Of a stretch of 64,000 nucleotides of DNA, positions 25,638-33,449 are shown piece after piece (within the stretch, counting starts at the first letter, position 1; each line of letters begins with the position of its first letter). The position numbers and the translations under genes were made by a program. The stretch is from NCBI RefSeq assembly GCF_900091595.1, contig NZ_FMCW01000005.1, positions 205,033-269,032 on the forward strand, given 5' to 3'. The notes beneath the pieces were generated by a model. It was not told where the DNA came from and made no database searches. It saw nothing but the letters and a program-made list of their open reading frames with translations. Source of the stretch: Micromonospora haikouensis (GTDB lineage: Bacteria > Actinomycetota > Actinomycetes > Mycobacteriales > Micromonosporaceae).

Positions 25638-26165
25638 TCAGTACGTGACGCGGTACCAGTGGGCCGTCTCGCCGGGGATCGGCGTCAGTCGAACGGCAGG
25701 CCCGCCCGGGTCGTCGAAGATGCGCACCCCGGCGCCGAGCAGCACCGGAGCGAAGAAGATCAGGACCTCGTCGAGCAGTCCGGCCCGGACGCACTGCCGG
25801 GCGACGTCCGCGCCGAGGACGTTGACGTACCTGTCGCCGGCGGCCTCCCTGGCCTGCGCGACGGCGCCGGGCAGGTCGCCGACGAACGTGATCCCCGGGT
25901 GCGGCTCGGCCGGCGGCCGGTGGGTGAGGACGAACACCGGACCGTGGTACTGCCCGCCGAACGCGCCCTCCTTGTCGGTGCCCCGGTTGGGGTCGCCGCC
26001 GCCGAAGGTGCCGTTTCCCGCGAGGATCGCGCCGACCTGGGCCAGCAGGCGCTCCGCCGTCGGGTTCTCGCCGGTCAGGTGCTCGGTCAGCCAGGACATG
26101 TCGCCGCCGGGGCCGGCGATGTAGCCGTCGAGCGACGCCGTCGCCGAGTACAGCAGCTTGGCCAT
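25638..26165 (-). CDS. dihydrofolate reductase / RibD C-domain family protein
   Basis: The product is 175 residues. It starts MAKLLYSATASLDGYIAGPGG and has FVLTHRPP, VNVLGADVARQCVRAGLLDE and LLGAGVRIFDD, all typical of RibD-C/DHFR-like NADPH reductases of unknown substrate common in actinobacteria. The start has ACGGAGCACC just upstream. Just past its 5' end lies a stray copy of the ychF 3' end. Confidence 0.8.
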   Translation of the reverse strand: MAKLLYSATASLDGYIAGPGGDMSWLTEHLTGENPTAERLLAQVGAILAGNGTFGGGDPNRGTDKEGAFGGQYHGPVFVLTHRPPAEPHPGITFVGDLPGAVAQAREAAGDRYVNVLGADVARQCVRAGLLDEVLIFFAPVLLGAGVRIFDDPGGPAVRLTPIPGETAHWYRVTY

Positions 26166-26228
26166 GGTGCTCCGTTCGTCGGTGGTCGGCCGGGTGGACC
26201 GTCGCCGGCCGGCGAACCCGTCGGCGGG

Positions 26229-26249
26229 CGGCCTCAGACGTTGAAGCGG
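26229..26249. repeat. 21-bp direct repeat, left copy (ychF 3'-end remnant)
   Basis: CGGCCTCAGACGTTGAAGCGG is identical to 27015-27035, which contains the ychF stop codon. Read leftward, this copy still spells a CRFNV-stop ending, versus FRFNV-stop in ychF. Weaker similarity extends about 20 bp further. The two copies bracket the toxin-antitoxin pair. Confidence 0.8.
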
Positions 26250-26315
26250 CACTTCACCGGGTTGCGTCGCCGATCAACAGCTTGACGCACCGTCGCGACC
26301 GTCGGAGAACCCCAC

Positions 26316-26711
26316 CTACAGCGCTATGGTCCGCACCCGCCGCCCGCACAGCTTGACCATGTCGTCGACATCGGAGGTCAGGACCGCCACCGGTGCGGGT
26401 AGCCGTAGCGCCACCTCGGCGACCATGGCGTCGATGGCGTACTTGTGCCCATGTAGCCCTGCCGCCTTCAGCAGCCCGGCACTGCGACGGGCACTCTCCT
26501 TCGTCACCGCCTCCACTCGGATTCGGGACAGCAACCAGTTCAGCCGCGCGATGTCCAGACCGGAGTGGGAGACCTCGATGATCGTGGCCGCCGACATGGC
26601 GAGGTCGACCCCATCACGCTCCGCCTGCTCGAACAGACGCATTACCTTTCGATCCTGGTCGATCCACCTTGAGAAGCCCTGCGAGTCGAGCACCAGCGAC
26701 TCAAGGCTCAC
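26316..26711 (-). CDS. PIN-domain toxin, VapC-like
   Basis: The product is 131 residues. The acidic PIN residues are in place: Asp9 (LVLDSQ), Glu46 (TIIEVSH), Asp94 (YAIDAMVAE) and Asp114 (LTSDVDD). Such toxins are Mg-dependent ribonucleases, often cutting tRNA or rRNA. The start overlaps the antitoxin stop by 4 bp (26708-26711). Base composition is less GC-rich than its neighbours. Confidence 0.85.
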   Translation of the reverse strand: MSLESLVLDSQGFSRWIDQDRKVMRLFEQAERDGVDLAMSAATIIEVSHSGLDIARLNWLLSRIRVEAVTKESARRSAGLLKAAGLHGHKYAIDAMVAEVALRLPAPVAVLTSDVDDMVKLCGRRVRTIAL

Positions 26712-26947
26712 GCCGCACGCCCGATCTCCTCGGTCCCGTGCAACAGCGCCCGAGCCTCGGCCATCTCCTCGTCAGTGAACGCCCCGAGCTCGCCTTGGTA
26801 ACGGTCCAACTCCTCCCGGAGAAGTCGGCGCCGCTCGGCCCGCTCGGCCAGCTCGGTGAGGTAGCCGGAGACGTTGTCGGTGTGGGTCTTCATGCTCTCC
26901 AGCAGCTCTGCCGGCAGCGTGATGGTGACCTTCTTCGTCCTCGCCAT
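26708..26947 (-). CDS. ribbon-helix-helix antitoxin, VapB-like
   Basis: The product is 79 residues. The N-terminal KKVTITLPAELLESMK is a ribbon-helix-helix strand and helix. The charged C-terminal half (ERRRLLREELDRYQ, then FTDEEMAEARALL) would wrap the toxin. It precedes and overlaps the PIN toxin gene, the usual order. It probably represses its own promoter in the short AT-richer gap to 27015. Confidence 0.8.
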   Translation of the reverse strand: MARTKKVTITLPAELLESMKTHTDNVSGYLTELAERAERRRLLREELDRYQGELGAFTDEEMAEARALLHGTEEIGRAA

Positions 26948-27019
26948 TCACCGACCATACCACGGTGTTACCACGGCTGAGCGGAACCGATCCGAGCCGC
27001 TCGCATGACCTGACCGGCC

Positions 27020-28105
<1,086 letters not shown>

Positions 28106-28162
28106 GGCCGGCCAGTCTACGCGGCCGACCCCCGCCGCCTCCCGTCAGCTCGCCTCACCGGG

Positions 28163-28927
28163 TCACCGGCCGCCTCCGGTCGGCTCACCTCGGTCGGCCA
28201 GCAGCCGCGGCTCGATCCGGGTCTCCCGGACCTCCCCGTCGGCGGCGCGCGCGACCTCGTACGCGGCGACGCCCGGCCGGTCGGCGACCGCCTCGACCAG
28301 GCGGGTGCCCCGGTAGACGAGCCCGACGCCGTCGTCGGTGCAGTGGCTCGTCGGCAGCGTGCCGTCGGCGACCAGCGCGTGCATCAGGGGTCGCCGCTGC
28401 TCCTCGCTGTCGTAGTGCACCCCGTTGCCGTACGGCAGCCAGCCCAGGCCGTCGGTGAAGCCGCGCAGCCGGGGGCCGAAGCTGTCAGTGGCACCGCCGA
28501 GGTGCCAGCAGATCGAGCCGGCGGAGACCCCGGCCAGCACCACCCCGGCCTGCCAGCACTCGTGCAGGATCTCGTCGAGGCCGTGCACGCGCCACACCGC
28601 GCACAGGTTGGCGACGCTGCCGCCGCCGACCCAGAGCACGTCCTGGGCGAGCAGGTGCGCCCGGACGTCGTCGACGTTCGGCATCGGGAACAGCGCCAGG
28701 TGCGACGCGCGGAACCGGGTGCCGGCGAACGCCGCGTGGACGGCGGCGATCGAGGAGTCCCGGTCGCCGACGGCCTGGCCGAGGTAGCACAGCCGGGGTG
28801 CGGGACCGGCCTCGGCCAGCTCGGCGGCCAGCTCGAAGACCGGGCCGGGGCGCAGGTCGTAGGGCCCGCGTTGGCGGCTGAGGAAGCCCATGCTGGTGGC
28901 GACGATGGTGGGTTCGCTGGCGGGCAC
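28163..28927 (-). CDS. peptidase E-like (S51) protein
   Basis: The product is 254 residues from GTG 28927, which has GAGGAGAGGA at proper distance. The catalytic serine is in AGVSAGSICWH; GGGSVANLCAVWR is the other family landmark. Family members are aspartyl dipeptidases or cyanophycinase relatives acting in the cytoplasm. Between it and the MarR gene lies a G-rich 15-bp tandem array. The upstream open frame through that array is not part of the gene. Confidence 0.82.
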   Translation of the reverse strand: MPASEPTIVATSMGFLSRQRGPYDLRPGPVFELAAELAEAGPAPRLCYLGQAVGDRDSSIAAVHAAFAGTRFRASHLALFPMPNVDDVRAHLLAQDVLWVGGGSVANLCAVWRVHGLDEILHECWQAGVVLAGVSAGSICWHLGGATDSFGPRLRGFTDGLGWLPYGNGVHYDSEEQRRPLMHALVADGTLPTSHCTDDGVGLVYRGTRLVEAVADRPGVAAYEVARAADGEVRETRIEPRLLADRGEPTGGGR

Positions 28928-28986
28928 GGCGGTCGGTCCTCTCCTCGGCGGGCCGTCGCGACGCGCGTCGGGCGCGCGGCGCGGCC

Positions 28987-29066
28987 TCAGGGCGGGTGGG
29001 GTCAGGGCGGGTGGGGTCAGGGCGGGTGGGGTCAGGGCGGGTGGGGTCAGGGCGGGTGGGGTCAGG
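28987..29066. repeat. 15-bp G-rich tandem array
   Basis: Five full units of TCAGGGCGGGTGGGG plus a degenerate sixth. The array begins exactly at the stop codon of the MarR-type gene (TCA at 29062-29064 on this strand). Runs of three to four G every few bases on the plus strand could form G-quadruplexes. Copy number is likely to vary between strains. Confidence 0.9.
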
Positions 29067-29601
29067 GGCGGGTGCGGGGGCGACGGTTGGTGACGTCCGG
29101 GGCGGCTGTGGGGGCGGCAGCGGCGAGCAGGTCGCGCAGCAGCTCCGCGAGCCGCTCCTGGTCCCGCTGCGGCAGGGCGTCGAGCAGCCGCCGCTGGGTG
29201 GCCAGCCCGGCGTCGGCGGCCTCCTCGGCCACCTGCCGGCCGGTGTCGGTGAGGGTCACCTGGAGACCCCGCCGGTCGGCCGGGTCGGGGACGCGGCGGA
29301 CGAGGCCGGCGCGCTCCAGGCGGTCGAGGCGACCGGTCATCCCGCCCGAGGTGAGCATCAGCCCGGCGGCCAGGGCCTTGGGGGCGAGCGTGTACGGGGC
29401 GCCGGCCCGGCGCAGGGCGGCCAGCACGTCGAACTCGCCCCGGCTGATGCCCCAGGCCGCGTACGCCCGCTCCTGCTCGTCGCCGACCAGCCGGGCCAGG
29501 CGGAAGATCCGGCCGAAGACGGCCATCGGCTCGGGCCGCATCCCGGCGCGCTCGCGCCGCCACTGCTCGACGATGGCGTCGACGTCGTCCCGCTCGGTCA
29601 C
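29062..29601 (-). CDS. MarR-family transcriptional regulator
   Basis: The product is 179 residues from GTG 29601 (or 185 from GTG 29619). The winged helix is clear: ISRGEFDVLAALRRAG, LMLTSGGMTGRLDRLERAGL and VRRVPDPADRRGLQVTLTD. It is divergent from an EamA transporter and shares a 90-bp AT-rich region with a clean inverted repeat, so it probably represses the transporter and itself, released by a small ligand. Its stop codon lies in the first unit of a G-rich tandem array. Confidence 0.85.
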   Translation of the reverse strand: MTERDDVDAIVEQWRRERAGMRPEPMAVFGRIFRLARLVGDEQERAYAAWGISRGEFDVLAALRRAGAPYTLAPKALAAGLMLTSGGMTGRLDRLERAGLVRRVPDPADRRGLQVTLTDTGRQVAEEAADAGLATQRRLLDALPQRDQERLAELLRDLLAAAAPTAAPDVTNRRPRTRP

Positions 29602-29650
29602 CCCGGCATTGTGCCCCACCTCGCACTGGCGCTGTTGACTCGGAGGTGAT

Positions 29651-29683
29651 TAGCTTACATTCAAGCTACTTAGCTACTAATGA
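29651..29683. promoter_or_regulatory. probable MarR operator
   Basis: TAGCTTACATTCAAGCTA (29651-29668) is a perfect 6-bp-arm inverted repeat with a 6-bp spacer, followed by a further CTTAGCTACTAA half-site. It lies in the divergent gap between the MarR gene and the EamA transporter, 26 bp before the transporter ATG. The AT-rich sequence stands out in this genome. Confidence 0.65.
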
Positions 29684-29693
29684 TTGGTCTCCC

Positions 29694-30968
29694 ATGCCCC
29701 GCCGCACCGCCGACCTGCTGGCCACCGCCGCCGCGCCCGCCGCCTGGGGCACCACCTACCTGGTCACCTCCGAGCTGCTGCCGCCCGACCGGCCGCTCTG
29801 GTCGGCGGTGGTGCGGGCCCTCCCGGCCGGCCTGCTGCTGCTCGCCGTGACCCGACGCCGCCCCCACGGCGCGTGGTGGTGGCGGGCCGCCGCGCTCGGC
29901 GCGCTCAACATCGGCGCGTTCTTCCCGCTGCTCTTCTACGCCGCGTACCGGCTGCCCGGCGGCACCGCCGCCGTGCTCGGCGCGGCGCAGCCGCTGCTGG
30001 TCGCCGCGCTGGCCGTGGGCGCCCTCGGCGAGCGCCCCCGGCCGCCGGCCCTGCTCGCCGCGATCGCCGCGCCGCTGGGCGTGACGCTGGTCGTGCTCCG
30101 CCCCGACGCCGGCACCGACCCGCTGGGCGTGGCCGCGGGGCTCATCGGCACCGCCGCGATGGCGGCCGGGCTGGTGCTGACCCGCCGCTGGGGCCGCCCG
30201 CCCGGCGTCGGCACCCTCGCGGCGACGAGCTGGCAGCTCACCGCCGGGGGCCTGCTGATCGCGCCGCTCGCGGTCGCGGTCGAGGGACCGCCGCCGCCCG
30301 TCGACGGCCCGGCCCTGCTCGGGTACGCCTGGCTCGGGCTGGTCGGCACCGCCGCCGCGTACGCCCTGTGGTTCCGCGGCGCGGCGCGGCTGCCCCTGAC
30401 CCAGGTCTCCGTGCTCGGCGCGCTGAGCCCGCTGACCGCCGCCGCGCTCGGCTGGCTGGTGCTGGGCCAGGCGTTGAGCGCGACGCAGCTCGCGGGCTTC
30501 GCCGTGGCGATCGCCGCGACCGTCGTCGGTCAGCTCCCGGCGCTGCCGGGCGCCCGGCCCGGACGACGCGCCGCCGGCCGCCGGCGTCCCCCGACGACGC
30601 TCTCCGCAGACACGTCGCCGCCCGCCGGCCACCGGGGGCCCGGTACGACGCCGCCCGCAGGCGCGCCGCCGGCCGCCGGCAACCGGGGGCCCGGGACGGC
30701 GCCGTGCGCAGGCGCGTCGCCGCCCGCCGGCTATCGGAACTCGCGGCTGCCGGCACCGGAGAACACGTCGGTGGCGAACTCCCGGCGGACCGTCGGCGGC
30801 AGCTCCCCGGCCGCCGCGCCCGGTAGCGTGAACCGGTGCGCGGCGGACGGGCCGGCCGCCTCCGACTCCCCGAGCATCCAGCGCACCTCGTCGACCGTCC
30901 AGCCCAGCCCGGTGCGACCGGCGATCTCGCGCACCAGGCGCAGCCCCACCCGGGTGTCGTCGTCGTAG
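29694..30968 (+). CDS. EamA/DMT-family transporter with repetitive C-terminal tail
   Basis: The product is 424 residues as read. Residues 1-290 form two EamA repeats with about ten membrane helices (start AAPAAWGTTYLVTSELL; second half SWQLTAGGLLIAPLAV), a drug/metabolite exporter or importer. The last ~130 residues are Pro/Gly/Arg-rich, encoded partly by 51-bp tandem repeats, and overlap the convergent gene by 238 bp. That tail may be an accident of lost stop codons. Control by the divergent MarR regulator is likely. Confidence 0.82.
   Translation: MPRRTADLLATAAAPAAWGTTYLVTSELLPPDRPLWSAVVRALPAGLLLLAVTRRRPHGAWWWRAAALGALNIGAFFPLLFYAAYRLPGGTAAVLGAAQPLLVAALAVGALGERPRPPALLAAIAAPLGVTLVVLRPDAGTDPLGVAAGLIGTAAMAAGLVLTRRWGRPPGVGTLAATSWQLTAGGLLIAPLAVAVEGPPPPVDGPALLGYAWLGLVGTAAAYALWFRGAARLPLTQVSVLGALSPLTAAALGWLVLGQALSATQLAGFAVAIAATVVGQLPALPGARPGRRAAGRRRPPTTLSADTSPPAGHRGPGTTPPAGAPPAAGNRGPGTAPCAGASPPAGYRNSRLPAPENTSVANSRRTVGGSSPAAAPGSVNRCAADGPAASDSPSIQRTSSTVQPSPVRPAISRTRRSPTRVSSS
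30613..30740. repeat. 51-bp tandem repeat, about 2.5 units
   Basis: Units start at 30613, 30664 and 30715, each beginning CGYCGCCGSCCGCCGGC and containing ACCGGGGGCCCGG. As 51 is a multiple of three, the EamA frame stays open (17-residue units). The third unit ends at the stop of the convergent gene. Confidence 0.8.
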
Positions 30969-31189
30969 AAGCGCATGCACCAGTGGTGCGCCCACATGCC
31001 GAGCGCACGCAGGCCGGCGGCGTCGAGCGAGGCGACGAGCCGGCCGCAGGCCGTGTCCGGGAACGCCCGCCCCGGGTCACCCGCCCGGTCCCGCTCGATC
31101 GCCCCGTACGCCGCCGGGGCGACCGCCCGCATCCGGTCGTAGAAGCCCTGGACCACCGTGCGGTCGAGCCGCGCCCGCCCCGACCGCAT
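30731..31189 (-). CDS. hypothetical protein, convergent with and overlapping EamA gene
   Basis: The product is 152 residues with a mostly helical, well-mixed composition (VVQGFYDRMRAVAPAAYGAI, WAHHWCMRFYDDDTRVGLRL, DEVRWMLGES). It reads as a real cytoplasmic protein, but I do not recognise the family. Its 3' end (~79 codons) lies antisense to the EamA tail. It starts about 140 bp from the repeat at 31331. Confidence 0.6.
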   Translation of the reverse strand: MRSGRARLDRTVVQGFYDRMRAVAPAAYGAIERDRAGDPGRAFPDTACGRLVASLDAAGLRALGMWAHHWCMRFYDDDTRVGLRLVREIAGRTGLGWTVDEVRWMLGESEAAGPSAAHRFTLPGAAAGELPPTVRREFATDVFSGAGSREFR

Positions 31190-31330
31190 CAGCGCACCCC
31201 TCGCCCGGCCACGCTCGCCATCGCCGCACCCCTTCTTGAGTTGGTGGCGGGACGGTACCGGCCACGACCGACACTTTCCCGCCCGGTTCCGCCCGCCCCG
31301 GGCACACGCGGGCGGGCTGACCTGGAGCGC

Positions 31331-31386
31331 CGTTGTTAACAGGGGGCCCTTCCTCTACAGAAGGCGTTAACAAGGGGCCCCTCCTT
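31331..31386 (-). repeat. 31-bp-period double direct repeat, copy 2
   Basis: Reverse-orientation copy: units at 31366-31382 and 31335-31351, 31 bp apart, reading AGGGGCCCCTTGTTAAC and AAGGGCCCCCTGTTAAC on the minus strand. It is the only copy not abutting a stop codon: it lies in a 255-bp gap between divergent genes. The rest of the gap (31190-31330) shows nothing I recognise. Confidence 0.85.
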
Positions 31387-31444
31387 GCAACCAGGTCCGA
31401 TTTCCGCGAGCCGGGCGCGGGGAGGGCGGGGCAGTATCGGTGGC

Positions 31445-32869
31445 GTGGAGTTGGAGTTCGAGCGCTGCTACCGGGCCGTCGACAGCCGCGACCAGCGGTT
31501 CGACGGCTGGTTCTACACGGGCGTGACGTCGACCGGGATCTACTGCCGGCCGTCCTGCCCGGCGACGACGCCGAAGCGGCGCAACGTCCGGTTCTTCCCG
31601 TCGGCCGCCGCCGCCCAGTCGGCCGGGCTGCGGGCCTGCCGCCGGTGCCGCCCCGACGCCGCCCCGGGCTCCCCCGAGTGGGACGTCCGGGCGGACGTGG
31701 TGGGCCGGGCCATGCGGCTCATCGCCGACGGGGTGGTCGACCGGGACGGGGTGCCCGGGCTGGCCACCCGGCTCGGCTACACCGAGCGGCACCTGCACCG
31801 GATGCTCCGCGCCGAGCTGGGGGCCGGGCCCCTGGCGCTCGCCCGGGCGCAGCGCGCCCAGACCGCCCGCATCCTCATCGAGACCACGGGCCTGGGCATG
31901 GCCGAGATCGCGTTCGCGGCCGGGTTCGGCAGCGTCCGGCAGTTCAACGACACGGTGCGGGAGGTCTACGCCGCCGCGCCGTCGCAGCTGCGGGTCGCCC
32001 GGGGCGGCCGGCCGACGCCGGGCGGGGCGGGCACGATCACGCTGCGGCTGGCGTACCGGCCGCCGCTGCACGCGGCGGCGCTGCTGGACTTCCTGGCGCT
32101 GCGGGCGCTGCCCGGCGTGGAGGAGGTGCGCGACGGGACGTACCACCGGGGGTTGCGGCTGCCGCACGGCGCGGCGGAGGTGGCGTTGACCCCGGCGGAC
32201 GGGCACGTCTCGGCGACGCTGCGGCTGGCCGACCTGCGCGACCTGGCCCCGGCGGTGGCCCGCTGCCGCCGGCTGTTCGACCTCGACGCCGACCCGGCGG
32301 CCGTCGACGACACCCTCGCCGCCGATCCCGCGCTGGCCCCGGCGGTGGCGGCGGAACCGGGCGTACGCCTGCCCCGCGCCGTCGACGGCCTGGAGATGCT
32401 CGTCCGCGCCGTCGCCACCCAGCAGGTCTCCCTGGCCTCGGCCCGCACCACCCTCACCCGGCTGCTGCCCGCCGCCCCCACCGACGGCGGGCTGCGGGGC
32501 TTTCCCGGCGCGGAGGAGCTGCTGGCGCTGCCGGACCAGGCGTTCCGGATGCCGGCGGCGCGGCGGGAGACGATCCGGGCCGCCGCGCGGGCCGCCGCCG
32601 ACGGCTCGCTCGACCTCGACCCGGGCGGGGACCGGGAGGAGGCCGCGCGGCGGCTCCTGGCGCTCCCCGGGATCGGCGCCTGGACGGCCGGCTACGTGGC
32701 CATGCGCGCCCTCGGCGACCCGGACGTCGGCCTCACCACCGACCTGGCCGTCCGGCGCGGTGCCGCCGCGCTCGGCCTGCCCCACGACCCATCGACCCTC
32801 GACGCGTACGCCGGGCGCTGGCGCCCCTGGCGCTCGTACGCGGTGATCCGACTCTGGAGAGCAGCATGA
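31445..32869 (+). CDS. alkA: Ada N-domain / AraC HTH / AlkA glycosylase fusion
   Basis: The product is 474 residues from GTG 31445. Residues 1-75 are an Ada methylphosphotriester domain with zinc cysteines Cys34, Cys38, Cys65 and Cys68. About 85-185 is an AraC-type helix-turn-helix. About 190-305 is the AlkA N-domain and 310-474 is the HhH-GPD glycosylase (LLALPGIGAWTAGYVAMRAL; the catalytic Asp is in GLTTDLAV). It would sense methyl phosphotriesters, activate repair genes and excise 3-methyladenine. ATGA overlap couples it to ogt. Confidence 0.92.
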   Translation: MELEFERCYRAVDSRDQRFDGWFYTGVTSTGIYCRPSCPATTPKRRNVRFFPSAAAAQSAGLRACRRCRPDAAPGSPEWDVRADVVGRAMRLIADGVVDRDGVPGLATRLGYTERHLHRMLRAELGAGPLALARAQRAQTARILIETTGLGMAEIAFAAGFGSVRQFNDTVREVYAAAPSQLRVARGGRPTPGGAGTITLRLAYRPPLHAAALLDFLALRALPGVEEVRDGTYHRGLRLPHGAAEVALTPADGHVSATLRLADLRDLAPAVARCRRLFDLDADPAAVDDTLAADPALAPAVAAEPGVRLPRAVDGLEMLVRAVATQQVSLASARTTLTRLLPAAPTDGGLRGFPGAEELLALPDQAFRMPAARRETIRAAARAAADGSLDLDPGGDREEAARRLLALPGIGAWTAGYVAMRALGDPDVGLTTDLAVRRGAAALGLPHDPSTLDAYAGRWRPWRSYAVIRLWRAA

Positions 32870-33432
32870 CCACCACCCTCGACGGCGCGTTCGTCGGCAC
32901 CCCCGCCGGCCCGCTGAGCATCGTGACCGGCCCCGACGGGGCGGTCCGGGCGGCCGGCTTCACCGCCGAGCCGGAGTCGCTGCTGCCGCTCGTGCACCCC
33001 GGGTTGCGCGGCCCGGTGCGGCGGCGCGCCGACCTCGGGCCGGTGACCGCCGCCGTCGCCGCGTACCTCGACGGCGAGCTGACCGCCATCGACGCGGTGC
33101 CCGTGCGGCAGCACACCGGCGGGGCGTTCCAGGCGCACGCGTGGCGGGTGCTGCGCGAGGTCGGGCCCGGCCGCCCCGTCACCTACAGGGCGTACGCCGG
33201 GCTGGCCGGGCGGCCGGCGGCGGTGCGCGCCGCGGCGGCGGCCTGCGCCCGCAACGCCGCCGCCCTGTTCGTCCCGTGCCACCGGGTGCTGCGCACCGAC
33301 GGGCGCCTCGGCGGCTACCGCTGGGGGCTGGACGTGAAGCGCTGGCTGCTCGCCCACGAGGCCCGGACGGCGGCGGAAACCGTTGCGGACAAAGAGAACT
33401 GCCGAAAGTTGACAGCATCAATCATCCACTGA
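32866..33432 (+). CDS. ogt: O6-alkylguanine-DNA alkyltransferase
   Basis: The product is 188 residues. The suicide-acceptor motif PCHR is present with Cys138 (ALFVPCHRVLRTDG), and YRAYAGLAGRP matches the DNA-binding helix region. It moves alkyl groups from O6-guanine to itself. The start overlaps the AlkA-fusion stop (ATGA). The last ~18 residues (ETVADKENCRKLTASIIH) are unlike the family and use less biased codons. Confidence 0.9.
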   Translation: MTTTLDGAFVGTPAGPLSIVTGPDGAVRAAGFTAEPESLLPLVHPGLRGPVRRRADLGPVTAAVAAYLDGELTAIDAVPVRQHTGGAFQAHAWRVLREVGPGRPVTYRAYAGLAGRPAAVRAAAAACARNAAALFVPCHRVLRTDGRLGGYRWGLDVKRWLLAHEARTAAETVADKENCRKLTASIIH

Positions 33433-33449
33433 GGCGTTACCGTCGGTTA

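Noticed and set aside
28987..29066. CRISPR array
   Set aside because: The units are perfect, contiguous 15-mers without spacers; a simple tandem repeat.
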